The translations under genes and the position numbers were made by a program. From contig JBEBJQ010000002.1 of assembly GCA_040079795.1 (NCBI GenBank), forward strand, positions 76,301 to 140,300: a DNA stretch of 64,000 bases. Reading direction: 5' to 3'. This stretch comes from SXIZ01 sp040079795 (lineage in GTDB: Bacteria > Pseudomonadota > Gammaproteobacteria > Methylococcales > Methylomonadaceae). Shown piece by piece: positions 25,845 to 35,216 of this stretch. The notes beneath the pieces were generated by a model, which saw nothing but the letters and a program-made list of their open reading frames with translations, had not been told where the DNA came from and searched no databases. Each line of letters starts with the position of its first letter. Within the stretch, counting starts at the first letter, position 1.

Positions 25845-28223
25845 TTAATACCCAGCTCCTTTGGTCTTACAATGCAGACCATTAATAAAGTCTAAAGAAT
25901 ATTGGGTGTTATAATCCAGCATATCAGGGGCTTTATATGCAAAGCTTTGGTCATCTTTGTTAATCATTAATGACCAGCCGCTGACATAGTCACGGATAAA
26001 AAGATCGCCTTCATATCGTTCTTTGGGATTATAAAAGTTGTCACTGTATTTCTGGGTAGCGCAGTCAAACAGTGCTTTAGCTTTTATTGTTTCACAACCA
26101 TTCACGGGGGTAAGTTGAATCTCGACATTACTCAAGGTATCCGTACTGAAGGGGTAATCCTGCACTTTAAAATCATCCCGTCTGAAGGTAATCCTACCTA
26201 CTGAGCGGGTTTGCAATTTTTTAACCGCTTGTGGGTTATAGGGCAGACTGAATCCACCGTCGTTTAGGCTGGCGGTATAACTTGATGCATCACTCGCCAC
26301 ATTGACTTGCACATTGTAAAGGGGATTACCGGTGCAACTATTGCGGATTTTACCAATCACCGTTTTAGGGCTATCCAACAGTAGCACTTGTAAAGTATAA
26401 CTATAATCAGTGCTTGGTTTAGGTAGCGAGCGGCTGATTAAAGAATTTTGATTAGTGAGCTTTAACTTATAATACCCATCCGCAGGCAGACTGCCTTGGA
26501 CCAGAATGCTTTCACCAAGATGGGTAACCAGTGCGGCCAACCGTTGGTCTGCCGCATCAAACAATTCCACCAGTGGATCTATCTGGGCACCTACCACGAC
26601 TTCCAATTTATAGGTCACACCTTTTTGCCCATAAAAAGTGTACCAGTCTGTCCTGTTGGACTCTAGCGGGCGCTCAGACCCAGGAATGTTAACCAGCAGG
26701 CTTAAAGCATTAGTAGACAACTTAGGTGCATCATCAATAACGATTCTTTGGGTGGCGACAATACTTTTGCCCTGTTTATCGGTCGCAGTTAAAGTTATAA
26801 CAAAAGTACCCGGATCATTAAAAGTCATACTGGTTAGTTTGCCACTGGCTTGCTGCACCTCAACAGTTTTGGCTATTATATTTGCCTTAAGTGTGGTGGC
26901 AACTTCAGGCTCTGCGCGCCACAAATAATTAACACTATTATCCGCGCTATCTAATACACCAGTAGCATCTAAAGTGACGGTTAACGGCACGACACCTTTG
27001 GAAAAACTGATGGAAAAGCTGGGTGTTTTAGTAGGCGTCGGCGTAGAGACTGGTGTCGAAGTTGGGGTAGGTGTAACAATAGGAGGCAAAAGGACAGTTG
27101 GCTTATCAACAGGTGTTGGCGTAATAACAGCAATGGGATTCATGCTAATCTGCTGACTGCTAGTAGCGGTTTTTCCGGCGTTATTGGTGACTGTCAAGGT
27201 GACAGTGATCATACCCAGCGTACTAAAGGTCATACTGGCCTGCTTACCATTGGCGGTTTGACCGTCAGAACTGCTCCAGGCGTAACTAACAATCGTTCCA
27301 CCACTGTCGCTGGAACCGGAGGCATCCAGATTCACAACGAGCGGGCTACTGCCTTTAGTAGAGTTGGCAACAAAAGACGAGACAGGAATACTATTTTCGT
27401 TTCTAAGGTTTTGCGGTGGTTGCAGCGTTTGATTCGCTGTGACAATAATTTGTTTATTGGTTAATGCCGTTTTGCCAAAGTTATTAGTCACAGTCAGGGT
27501 AACAGTGACGTTCCCTAGGGCACTAAAGGTCATATTGGCTTGTTTGCCACTGGCGATTTGCCCATCGGAACTGCTCCATGCGTAACTAACAATCGTTCCC
27601 CCGCTGTCGCTGGAACCGGAAGCATCCAAACTGACAGTGAGTGGCGTATTTCCTTGGGACGGGTTGGCTGTATAAGACGCAACCGGAGCACCGCAGTTTT
27701 GTGTCTGCCAAGCGGGATCTTTTTGGTTTAAATAGGTGATTAATACTGGATCACTGGCGAGGAGGCAGTTGTTGTTTTCTAATTGAAGATATTGAATATT
27801 CACTAACTGTGTTAACTCGGATGGGATAGTACCGCTGAATTGGTTCCCTTGTAAGCTTAATGTCTTTAACTTGGTCAATTGCCCCAATTCGGCAGGTATG
27901 GAACCACTGAGCTGATTGCCTGATAAGTCAAGGGAAACTAACTCTGTAAATCGTGCCAATATACTGCCAATTAACGGATTTTTAAGGCTTTTGTAAGATA
28001 GACGAAGTTCTGTAACATGATCGTTATAACAAACTACCTCGGGGTAATTGCATACATTCTGATCCGGTTGATACCACTTGTATGCGCCTGGATACGAGGA
28101 GCCGCCTGTGGAATAATACAATCCTGTTAGAGCCTCCTGTTCGCTCGCGGGAATCGCCGCACTTACCTGACTAATATTGGCTAACATTACCAAAGCAATA
28201 AATAGTTTAAAAAATATACGCAT
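25845..28223 (-). CDS. Secreted LRR/PKD protein, paralogue 3 (about 3 repeats)
   Basis: About 792 residues. Signal peptide (MRIFFKLFIALVMLANISQV), only about three LRRs (LDLSGNQLSGSIPAE; LSLQGNQFSGTIPSE), then two nearly identical PKD domains (SLDASGSSDSGGTIVSYAWS twice), a proline/threonine linker, a third PKD-like domain, a pre-peptidase-type domain and the same C-terminal domain as the neighbours (GKIRNSCTGNPLYNVQVNVA ... HCKTKGAGY). Here extra PKD domains replace most LRRs. The ATG at 28223 has GGAG 6 nt upstream; a TTG at 28235 is rejected. This is the first gene of the three-paralogue set. Confidence 0.85.
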   Translation of the reverse strand: MRIFFKLFIALVMLANISQVSAAIPASEQEALTGLYYSTGGSSYPGAYKWYQPDQNVCNYPEVVCYNDHVTELRLSYKSLKNPLIGSILARFTELVSLDLSGNQLSGSIPAELGQLTKLKTLSLQGNQFSGTIPSELTQLVNIQYLQLENNNCLLASDPVLITYLNQKDPAWQTQNCGAPVASYTANPSQGNTPLTVSLDASGSSDSGGTIVSYAWSSSDGQIASGKQANMTFSALGNVTVTLTVTNNFGKTALTNKQIIVTANQTLQPPQNLRNENSIPVSSFVANSTKGSSPLVVNLDASGSSDSGGTIVSYAWSSSDGQTANGKQASMTFSTLGMITVTLTVTNNAGKTATSSQQISMNPIAVITPTPVDKPTVLLPPIVTPTPTSTPVSTPTPTKTPSFSISFSKGVVPLTVTLDATGVLDSADNSVNYLWRAEPEVATTLKANIIAKTVEVQQASGKLTSMTFNDPGTFVITLTATDKQGKSIVATQRIVIDDAPKLSTNALSLLVNIPGSERPLESNRTDWYTFYGQKGVTYKLEVVVGAQIDPLVELFDAADQRLAALVTHLGESILVQGSLPADGYYKLKLTNQNSLISRSLPKPSTDYSYTLQVLLLDSPKTVIGKIRNSCTGNPLYNVQVNVASDASSYTASLNDGGFSLPYNPQAVKKLQTRSVGRITFRRDDFKVQDYPFSTDTLSNVEIQLTPVNGCETIKAKALFDCATQKYSDNFYNPKERYEGDLFIRDYVSGWSLMINKDDQSFAYKAPDMLDYNTQYSLDFINGLHCKTKGAGY

Positions 28224-28353
28224 TCGTTGCTCCAATAAAAATACAAGTTTGAATCAAATTTAAACAATATGTGAGATAGGTATCAACTAGCTCAGGTTAT
28301 CTGTTACCGGTTAGCACTTATTCAATTCGAATGAAAACACCCCACAACCCCCA

Positions 28354-29445
28354 TTAAAATGCCAGATTCAGACCTGCTGCAAAGCCTTGGGTTATATCTT
28401 TGTTACCCCGGTTCTCGTCAGATTGAACTTCAATCCATTGATAACGGTAACCAGCGTAGATCGCCGCTGCCGAGATGGGCGTGCCAGCCGGAATGAAGTT
28501 ACCATCAAGGGAATAGGATAAGCCGCCTTCAATCAGGTTGTAATCCGCAGCTGAACTAACCCCCTGACCCGTGTTACTGTCGCTATGATGCTCAGTCATA
28601 AAACCATGCATATAATTAAAATAGGTGCCAAAACCATGAGCCATAGGCGCGGATAATGCCAAACCTAATAACGGACCGTCCAGATCAAAAATATACTGCT
28701 TGTTTTCGGTATTAGCATCAGTCGTTCGACCAGTCAACAAGTTTTGTGTGCTGAAACTATTCTGAATATCAAAATGTTGCCGCACGCTTTTGTAGCCGGT
28801 TAAAAAAGCAATATTAGGAGTGAGCGCATAACCCACGTTAATATCCCATTCTTCCCGTTTGGCATTGTAACTCTGGCGCTGTTGATAATTATTGTCATCC
28901 GTCACCGATCCGTCGCCAACCAAAGTCAAACGGGTACTAGCAGATACCGGATCGAACCCAAAACTGGTTTGGGAATAATACCCCCCCCCCAGTAAAAAGT
29001 TTTTATAGCGCAGATTGAGGGTAGGAATAGCGGTAACTTGTTCATCGCTGTGTATCATTTGCGTTTGATTGGTATCGGAATAAACCAGTGCGCCATTGGT
29101 TTGGTTTAAGCCACGAAAGCTAGCGGGTATGAATAATCCCGCAATACTGCTATCCCACCGGTTTACCCACACCTTGGTACCGATGCTAACAGAAAAATCT
29201 TTCAAGGCGGTAGGCTTCCAATCAGCAGCATGGGTATCGTCCGCTACCGGCATAGGGGCAAAAGCACGCGTTTCCGCATGTGCTGATGCCGGAGCCGCTT
29301 GGCTTTCCTGCGCCGCTTGCAATTGTTTTTTGAGATCAGCGTTTTCCTGACGCAAACGGGCAAGTTCTGTAGCATCATCCGCATAAGCGCTTGATAAAAA
29401 AGCAAGTCCTATCAATGCAGTGGTTTTGAGCAAAGTTTTCTTCAT
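28354..29445 (-). CDS. Lpg1974-family outer-membrane beta-barrel protein
   Basis: 363 residues: a signal peptide (MKKTLLKTTALIGLAFLSSA, cut before DDATE), a short coiled-coil trimer-like segment (LARLRQENADLKKQLQAA), an alanine-rich linker and a beta-barrel with many tyrosine/glycine strands ending in LNLAF. The layout fits the Lpg1974-type pore-forming outer-membrane family. The ribosome site AGGAG is strong. Codons about 152-155 contain a G10 tract on the coding strand (LLGGGYYS), so a one-base slip would truncate the protein early in the barrel. It sits between the LRR genes and the caspase gene on the same strand. Confidence 0.78.
   Translation of the reverse strand: MKKTLLKTTALIGLAFLSSAYADDATELARLRQENADLKKQLQAAQESQAAPASAHAETRAFAPMPVADDTHAADWKPTALKDFSVSIGTKVWVNRWDSSIAGLFIPASFRGLNQTNGALVYSDTNQTQMIHSDEQVTAIPTLNLRYKNFLLGGGYYSQTSFGFDPVSASTRLTLVGDGSVTDDNNYQQRQSYNAKREEWDINVGYALTPNIAFLTGYKSVRQHFDIQNSFSTQNLLTGRTTDANTENKQYIFDLDGPLLGLALSAPMAHGFGTYFNYMHGFMTEHHSDSNTGQGVSSAADYNLIEGGLSYSLDGNFIPAGTPISAAAIYAGYRYQWIEVQSDENRGNKDITQGFAAGLNLAF
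28981..28990 (-). repeat. G10 homopolymer inside the porin gene
   Basis: Ten consecutive C on the plus strand read as GGGGGGGGGG on the coding strand. The current length keeps the gene in frame. No other homopolymer of this length was noticed in the window; the next longest C-runs are 8. Tracts of this kind are typical sites of slipped-strand mispairing in surface-protein genes. Confidence 0.9.
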
Positions 29446-29637
29446 GGTGTTTCTCCTGAGTGCGCTTAATTATGATTACAAAACATTTATAAAAAATAGA
29501 AATACTTTAACTGGCGATTACTTAAAATCTGCAATGCGATATGTTGTAGCCGTTTAGTACCGAACCTGCCGACAAACAATCAAACACAACATGACGGGGC
29601 TTTCAAAACCTCATCGGCCTTATATTGCATACTGAAC

Positions 29638-29782
29638 AACCACCTACTAAAGTAGGTGGGTTCGCGCGGTTCGCAGGGGGCTAAAGCCCACCCGCTCCTC
29701 GCTCCCGCGCTAAAAGCCCCTGCGATAAGCTTTGGGGCTAGTTATGACCCAGCCAGCCAGGACTGCTAAAGCCGGTGGTTTT
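29638..29782. repeat. Structured GC-rich repeat, IS200/IS605-end-like or MITE-like
   Basis: Between the porin and caspase genes lies a GC-rich, highly foldable stretch in otherwise AT-rich DNA. It begins with a perfect hairpin CCACCTACT-AA-AGTAGGTGG (29640-29659), then GGGCT-aa-AGCCC (29678-29689), a longer pairing CGCAGGGG with CCCCTGCG (29672-29679 and 29717-29724), and AGCCCC/GGGGCT (29715-29739). A stable hairpin next to a TTCAG-type flank recalls IS200/IS605 ends. No transposase or TnpB gene is present. Confidence 0.45.
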
Positions 29783-29840
29783 AACCCTGTTTCTGGATAA
29801 TAAAAGGTGATTTTAAAAAGTGCAGGGTATTACAGTTGGC

Positions 29841-31586
29841 TCAGAAGCCTCCAATCATCGGGATAGCTGCAACTGAATTACCTGATGAGGCGTGCTCCTC
29901 CTGACGGGTTTGCAGTTCAATCTGCAACGCTACATTTTCCTGCTGTAATTGCTTTAAAGTGTCCAATTGCTGCTGTTGATCAACTTTATAACTTGCAATC
30001 TGGCTTTCCAATGTGTCTTTGTCCTGAAGCAATTTAGCTTTCTCAGTAATAAGCTGCCCTTTCTCAGTTTCACTTTGCAGTTTGTTTTTCAGGGCTTGCT
30101 CAATGACCGACTCCTGCTGCTTAAGCCTTTTTAGCTGTAATTCGTTCTGTACATTAACCTGCTGCGCCCGTTGCAATAAGGCTAAGCGCTGTTCGAGTTG
30201 GCTTTTTTCCTGCTGCAATTGTTCAAAAGTTTTAAGCTTTTCCTGCAATGATTGACTGGCTTTGACCTGATTTTCCAAACGGGTTTGCAAGGCTTCCTTT
30301 TCACGTTTGATAGCTTCCAGATCATCAAGTTGCGCGCGAATTGCTGCGGTTTTCTCCGGTGTTTGAGGCTTACTGACAGCCGCCTGTTCCTGCTTTAAAG
30401 CAGTTGTCAGACGGGAATTCTCCTGTTGCAATTGGTTTAGCTTATCCAGTTGCTGTTGTTGGTTCGCTTCATAGCGGCTAATTTGGCCAGTCAGGGCGGC
30501 TTTATCTTGTAGCAGTTTGTCTTTTTCAAAAACAAGACGCTCTTTTTCAACTTCAGTTTGTTGTTTATTTTTTAAAGCCGTTTCAATACCTTCTTCCTGT
30601 TGTTGAAGTTTTTTCAGGTTCCGGGTATTTTGTTGATGGGTGTTATAGGCTTGTTGGAGAGATGATAACGCTTGTTCAAGTTTGGTTTTTTCCTGACGCA
30701 ATTTTTCAAAAGCCTGTAATTGCTCCTGCTTGCTTTCAAATACCGTTTTAATTTGCGTTAATTCTCTGGCGAGTTGTTCTTTTTCCTGCTTAACGGCATC
30801 TAATTTAGTGGACTCAACGTAATTGGTCGTCGGAGCACAATTTACAAAACAAAAATCCTGCCGCAAGGAAGAGTTTTCCCAAGGGATTTGTTCTCCTTGA
30901 CTCGCGTGATCAACATCAATACGCACCCGCTTAAAGACTTGTTCGATACTAATGCCCGGCGTGGTCATATGTTGCAGTAAATACTGCGTGTATAACCCGT
31001 TACGTCCAGTGCCGTCCGCAGCAATACTCCCAGGGGAAGTAGCAAAAGCAATAATGGCACCATTCGGGCCGCTCATATTTGCCAAGCCTCGACTTCCCCC
31101 CCGCATCCCATGAAAAGGATTATCCCGGCAGGCGTCCAAGATAAAAATACTGGTTTTTATATGCGCATCCGCCATTTTGTCGAATACATATTGGCTATCC
31201 ACGGCTTTGTAACGCAAATCACTCAGGCTGCGTATATCAGACTTTACCGGAATCAAATAGTTAATACCGTTAGCCTGCACGCCATGACCGGCATAATAAA
31301 ATAGCCCGGCATCTTGATTACTCAACCGTTGGCTAAAGCGTCCTATTATCGCTTCCATTTGCTGTTGACTGCCGTTGTTTAGCGTCAAAACCTCAAACCC
31401 TAGATGTTTTAACTGAGCGGCTATATCTTCTGCATCATGCAAAGAATTTTCCAAGGCTCTATTTTCGTAATCTGAGTTACCAATCACCAGTGCGATACGG
31501 CCGCTTGCCGCTACCGACGATGGCAAACCATTCAAACACAACAGCAAAATAATGCTGTAAAAATTACATACCAATATTTTTTTCAT
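29841..31586 (-). CDS. Secreted caspase-family (C14) protein with long coiled coil
   Basis: 581 residues. A signal peptide (MKKILVCNFYSIILLLCLNG) is followed by a caspase/metacaspase domain (about 28-250): RIALVIGNSDYENRALENS, the catalytic histidine in FYYAGHGVQ and the catalytic cysteine in ILDACRDNPF. Residues about 260-570 are a glutamine- and leucine-rich coiled coil with two internally similar halves (KLEQALSSLQQAYNTHQQN; QLEQRLALLQRAQQVNVQN). A periplasmic or surface location is expected. Caspase domains of this kind cleave after basic residues or act as scaffolds in signalling. No partner is evident; the neighbours are surface proteins. Confidence 0.85.
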   Translation of the reverse strand: MKKILVCNFYSIILLLCLNGLPSSVAASGRIALVIGNSDYENRALENSLHDAEDIAAQLKHLGFEVLTLNNGSQQQMEAIIGRFSQRLSNQDAGLFYYAGHGVQANGINYLIPVKSDIRSLSDLRYKAVDSQYVFDKMADAHIKTSIFILDACRDNPFHGMRGGSRGLANMSGPNGAIIAFATSPGSIAADGTGRNGLYTQYLLQHMTTPGISIEQVFKRVRIDVDHASQGEQIPWENSSLRQDFCFVNCAPTTNYVESTKLDAVKQEKEQLARELTQIKTVFESKQEQLQAFEKLRQEKTKLEQALSSLQQAYNTHQQNTRNLKKLQQQEEGIETALKNKQQTEVEKERLVFEKDKLLQDKAALTGQISRYEANQQQQLDKLNQLQQENSRLTTALKQEQAAVSKPQTPEKTAAIRAQLDDLEAIKREKEALQTRLENQVKASQSLQEKLKTFEQLQQEKSQLEQRLALLQRAQQVNVQNELQLKRLKQQESVIEQALKNKLQSETEKGQLITEKAKLLQDKDTLESQIASYKVDQQQQLDTLKQLQQENVALQIELQTRQEEHASSGNSVAAIPMIGGF

Positions 31587-31904
31587 CAGAAAATAAAATG
31601 TTTATTATTTGCAAAAAGTGTCACAAACGCCATTACCTTCCCTGTTATAAGTATTTTATTTTAATTTTTGTAAACTATTTACTTGAAATATCTAATATTA
31701 TGGCAATTATTGAGGTATTTGTCCCAAATTTTAGTCGAAGTGAACATTATGAAACCTGGTTTAGCTGGCTATAGCCCTTCAAGTGCCTTCTTGCGTTTGA
31801 TCGGATAGAAAAGGCTTAGAACTATAGCCGAATTCGCGATGACATATTTTTGCCAAAAAAAAGCCCGGTTTATCCGGGCTTTTAAATTCAAAATTCCAAA
31901 AAAC
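31587..31904. other. Intergenic region between ilvC and the caspase gene
   Basis: 318 bp without an ORF. It contains the ilvC terminator (31855-31881) and the presumed promoter of the caspase gene on the minus strand, which lies in the AT-rich part near 31600-31720. No other structure stands out. Confidence 0.5.
31855..31881 (-). terminator. Rho-independent terminator of the ilv operon
   Basis: On the minus strand AAGCCCGG-ataaa-CCGGGCTT forms a perfect 8-bp stem followed by a run of eight T. It lies 24-50 nt after the ilvC stop codon and ends the ilvBHC transcript. Confidence 0.88.
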
Positions 31905-32921
31905 TTAGTTTTTGCTTTTATCAACAATCTGATTAGCTTTAATCCAAGGCATCATGCTACGCAATTTAGCACCCACCACTTCAATAGGATGTTCGGCATT
32001 TAAGCGCCGTCTTGCAGTCATTTCCGGGTAATTGGTTGCGCCTTCCATAATAAACTGTTTTGCATAGTTACCATTTTGGATATTTTTTAACGCTTCCCGC
32101 ATAGCCCAGCGACTTTCTTCGTTAATGACTTTAGGACCGGTTACGTATTCACCATACTCAGCATTATTGGAAATAGAGTAATTCATATTGGCGATGCCAC
32201 CTTCATACATCAAGTCGACTATTAATTTCAACTCGTGTAAACATTCAAAATACGCCATTTCAGGGGCATAGCCCGCTTCAACCAACGTTTCAAAACCGGC
32301 TTTAACCAGCTCAACTGCACCACCACAAAGTACCGCTTGCTCACCGAATAAATCCGTTTCAGCTTCATCACGGAAAGTGGTTTCAATAATACCGGAGCGG
32401 CCGCCACCAATCGCAGAAGCGTAAGACAAACAAATTTCTTTGGCTTTGCCTGAAGCGTTTTTATGCACGGCAATTAAATCAGGGATACCACCGCCTTTGG
32501 TAAACTCCGAACGGACGGTATGACCTGGGGCTTTCGGGGCAATCATGATCACGTCCAAATCAGCGCGGGGCACAACTTGGTTGTACAAAATAGAAAAGCC
32601 ATGCGCAAAAGCCAATGCTGCACCTTGTTTAATATTCGGCTCAATTTCGTTTTTGTACAACGCAGATTGAAATTCATCTGGCGTTAAAATCATTACCACA
32701 TCTGCACTCGCAACCGCTGCGGGCACATCTTGAACAGTCAAGCCGTGCGCTTGCGCTTTCGCTGCTGAAGGGGAACCTGGGCGTAGGCCGACGACAACTG
32801 AAACGCCTGAGTCTTTTAAGTTAAGCGCGTGGGCATGACCTTGTGAGCCATAACCAATGATGGCCACTTTTTTGGCTTTGATGATTGAAAGGTCAGCGTC
32901 TTTATCGTAATAAACTTGCAT
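31905..32921 (-). CDS. ilvC: Ketol-acid reductoisomerase
   Basis: 338 residues, the normal short (class I) length. It isomerises and reduces acetolactate with NADPH and magnesium in valine, leucine and isoleucine synthesis. The Rossmann motif GYGSQGHAHALNLKDSGV is near residue 25, and the acidic magnesium ligands lie in DEAETDLFGEQAVLCGG and the C-terminal ECLHELKLIVDLMYEGG. I start at the ATG at 32921, which has AGGA about 8 nt upstream and matches the family N-terminus (MQVYYDKDADLSII); the longer open frame runs back into ilvH. Last gene of ilvBHC, followed by a strong terminator. Confidence 0.97.
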   Translation of the reverse strand: MQVYYDKDADLSIIKAKKVAIIGYGSQGHAHALNLKDSGVSVVVGLRPGSPSAAKAQAHGLTVQDVPAAVASADVVMILTPDEFQSALYKNEIEPNIKQGAALAFAHGFSILYNQVVPRADLDVIMIAPKAPGHTVRSEFTKGGGIPDLIAVHKNASGKAKEICLSYASAIGGGRSGIIETTFRDEAETDLFGEQAVLCGGAVELVKAGFETLVEAGYAPEMAYFECLHELKLIVDLMYEGGIANMNYSISNNAEYGEYVTGPKVINEESRWAMREALKNIQNGNYAKQFIMEGATNYPEMTARRRLNAEHPIEVVGAKLRSMMPWIKANQIVDKSKN

Positions 32922-32988
32922 GTGTTTTCCTGTATGTTCAATTTTTAAGTTAGTGTAACAGAATTCGTAGGCGCTAATAAGCCTACAC

Positions 32989-33480
32989 TTACAGACGTAG
33001 GCCTTTTTCCCCTCTGGAAATCCCGGTCGGCCCAGAGCGGACCACTTCAATAATCAGGGATTTATCCAGCGCCACCACAAAAGCATCCAATTTCGCAGTT
33101 GAACCAGTCATTTCAATAATGTAAGTCGAAGGAGTAACGTCAATAATTTTACCGCGAAAAATATCCACCAAACGCTTAATTTCTTCGCGTGTGACTTCGG
33201 TTGCAGTGACTTTAACCAACATTAATTCCCGTTCAATATGGGGACCGTCAGCTAAATCTATTAACTTAACCACATCAATCAGTTTATTAAGCTGTTTAGT
33301 AATTTGATCAATAACGTCTTCATTACCGCAGGTCACCAAGGTCATCCTGGACAAGCTTGGGTCTTCGGTAGGCGCAACGGTCAGGGATTGAATATTATAG
33401 CCACGCGCCGAAAAAAGCCCAGAAACCCTGGACAAGGCACCCGATTCATTTTCAATCAAAATAGAAATAATATGTCTCAT
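32989..33480 (-). CDS. ilvH: Acetolactate synthase small (regulatory) subunit
   Basis: 163 residues with an N-terminal ACT domain (ISILIENESGALSRVSGLFS, about 4-23, and RGYNIQSLTVAPTEDPSLSRM) and a C-terminal ACT-like domain (IVDVTPSTYIIEMTG-type sequence, here IDVTPSTYIIEMTGS). It confers valine feedback on the catalytic subunit. The start overlaps the stop of the large-subunit gene by one base, and ilvC follows 67 bp later. Length and motifs are complete. Confidence 0.96.
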   Translation of the reverse strand: MRHIISILIENESGALSRVSGLFSARGYNIQSLTVAPTEDPSLSRMTLVTCGNEDVIDQITKQLNKLIDVVKLIDLADGPHIERELMLVKVTATEVTREEIKRLVDIFRGKIIDVTPSTYIIEMTGSTAKLDAFVVALDKSLIIEVVRSGPTGISRGEKGLRL

Positions 33481-35216
33481 TAGGCAAGTTCCCTATCAAC
33501 CGGGGTACCCGGCGCAATCCGTAATTTCATGTCATGGTGGGCTTTACCCGCTTCGATCATTGGGAATACGTTTTCAGTCCGGTCGGTCATAATATCTAAA
33601 AACACCGTGCGGTCTTTAAGCGCGAACGCTTTTTCCAGAGCCGGACGTACCTCTTCCGGCTTATCAATGCGGATGCCGACATGACCATAAGCTTCTGCCA
33701 GTTTTACAAAGTCTGGAATCGTGTCCATATAAGAATGCGAATAGCGGCTTTCGTAAGAAAACTCCTGCCATTGCCGAACCATGCCCATATAGCGGTTATT
33801 CAGGTTAATGATTTTAATCGGGGTTTTATACTGTAAAGCGGTTGAAAGCTCCTGAATACACATTTGGATACTCGCTTCGCCAGTTACACAGGCAACATCC
33901 GCATCCGGAAATGCCAGTTTAACCCCAATCGCAGCAGGTAAACCAAAGCCCATGGTACCTAAGCCCCCGGAGTTAATCCAGCGGCGCGGTTTATCAAAAT
34001 GATAGTATTGCGCTGCCCACATTTGATGCTGACCGACATCCGAGGTCACATATGCGTCACCATTGGTAACCGCATAAAGCTGTTCAATCGCGTATTGCGG
34101 TTTGATCAACGCGCTGGACCGGTCGTACTCCAAGCAGTTAAGGGCGCGCCATTCATTAACCTGGTTCCACCAGGTTTCCAACGCTTGGGCGTTATTTTTA
34201 AGCCGCATGGTTTTCAGCAACGCAATCATTTGCTTAAGCACCTGCTTTACTTCACCGACAATCGGCACATGTACCTTAACTGTTTTAGAAATAGACGCAG
34301 GGTCTATATCAATATGAATGAAACGGGCAAAAGGACAGAACTCAGCTAATTTTCCAGTCACGCGGTCATCAAAACGGGCACCGATGTTAATGATAACGTC
34401 ACTTTCATGCATCGCCATATTGGCTTCATAGGTGCCGTGCATACCCAGCATTCCGATGAATTGGCGGTCAGTTGCAGGGAATCCGCCTAAGCCCATTAAG
34501 GTGTTGGTAATGGGAAAACCCAGTAAATGCGCAAACTCCGTCAATTCAGCACTGGCATTACCTAAAACAACACCACCCCCGGAATAAATAACCGGACGCT
34601 TCGCACTTAGCAATAAGTCCAGGGCTTTTTGGATTTGTTCAGGCTGATCCGGCACAACTGGATTATAAGAACGCATGGAAACACTTTTAGGATACTCATA
34701 AGGTATTTTGACCAGCGGACTGGTAATATCTTTAGGAATGTCCACAACCACCGGGCCGGGGCGACCAGTCGTAGCAATATAAAAGGCTTTTTTAATGGTT
34801 GCGGCGAGCTGTGTAACATCCCGAACCAAAAAGTTATGTTTTACACAGGGACGCGTGATGCCGATCATATCCACTTCCTGAAAAGCATCGCTGCCAATCA
34901 CCGGCATGGAAACCTGTCCAGAAATAACTACCATAGGGATAGAGTCCATGTAGGCAGTGGCAATTCCTGTTACCGCATTCGTCGCACCAGGACCCGAGGT
35001 AACCAGCACCACGCCCGGTTTACCGGTGGCGCGCGCATAAGCATCGGCAGCATGGGTTGCACCTTGCTCATGCCGGACTAAAATATGCTTGATATCATCC
35101 TGTTGGAAAATGGCATCATAAAGATGCAACACTGCCCCGCCAGGGTAGCCAAATAAAAATTCTACACCTTCATCTTTAAGGCTCTGAATTACAATCTCTG
35201 CACCGCTGAGTTCCAC
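33480..35216 (-). CDS. ilvB: Acetolactate synthase large (catalytic) subunit
   Basis: 578 residues, a thiamine-diphosphate enzyme that joins two pyruvates, or pyruvate with 2-ketobutyrate. Visible are the catalytic glutamate region LVRHEQGATHAADAYARATG, the FAD-binding middle domain and the diphosphate/magnesium motif TGEASIQMCIQELS with LNNRYMGMVRQWQ. The start is GTG at 35216 with GAGGAAG about 5 nt upstream. The gene is often named ilvB or ilvI; biosynthetic type is clear from the adjacent ilvH and ilvC. The 229 bp upstream contain an open frame (35189-35455) that I regard as chance. Confidence 0.96.
   Translation of the reverse strand: MELSGAEIVIQSLKDEGVEFLFGYPGGAVLHLYDAIFQQDDIKHILVRHEQGATHAADAYARATGKPGVVLVTSGPGATNAVTGIATAYMDSIPMVVISGQVSMPVIGSDAFQEVDMIGITRPCVKHNFLVRDVTQLAATIKKAFYIATTGRPGPVVVDIPKDITSPLVKIPYEYPKSVSMRSYNPVVPDQPEQIQKALDLLLSAKRPVIYSGGGVVLGNASAELTEFAHLLGFPITNTLMGLGGFPATDRQFIGMLGMHGTYEANMAMHESDVIINIGARFDDRVTGKLAEFCPFARFIHIDIDPASISKTVKVHVPIVGEVKQVLKQMIALLKTMRLKNNAQALETWWNQVNEWRALNCLEYDRSSALIKPQYAIEQLYAVTNGDAYVTSDVGQHQMWAAQYYHFDKPRRWINSGGLGTMGFGLPAAIGVKLAFPDADVACVTGEASIQMCIQELSTALQYKTPIKIINLNNRYMGMVRQWQEFSYESRYSHSYMDTIPDFVKLAEAYGHVGIRIDKPEEVRPALEKAFALKDRTVFLDIMTDRTENVFPMIEAGKAHHDMKLRIAPGTPVDRELA

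Noticed and set aside
20900..28100. Regular 72-bp spacing resembling a CRISPR or tandem DNA repeat
   Set aside because: The period equals 24 codons, and the sequence encodes leucine-rich repeats in frame; the units vary too much for CRISPR repeats.
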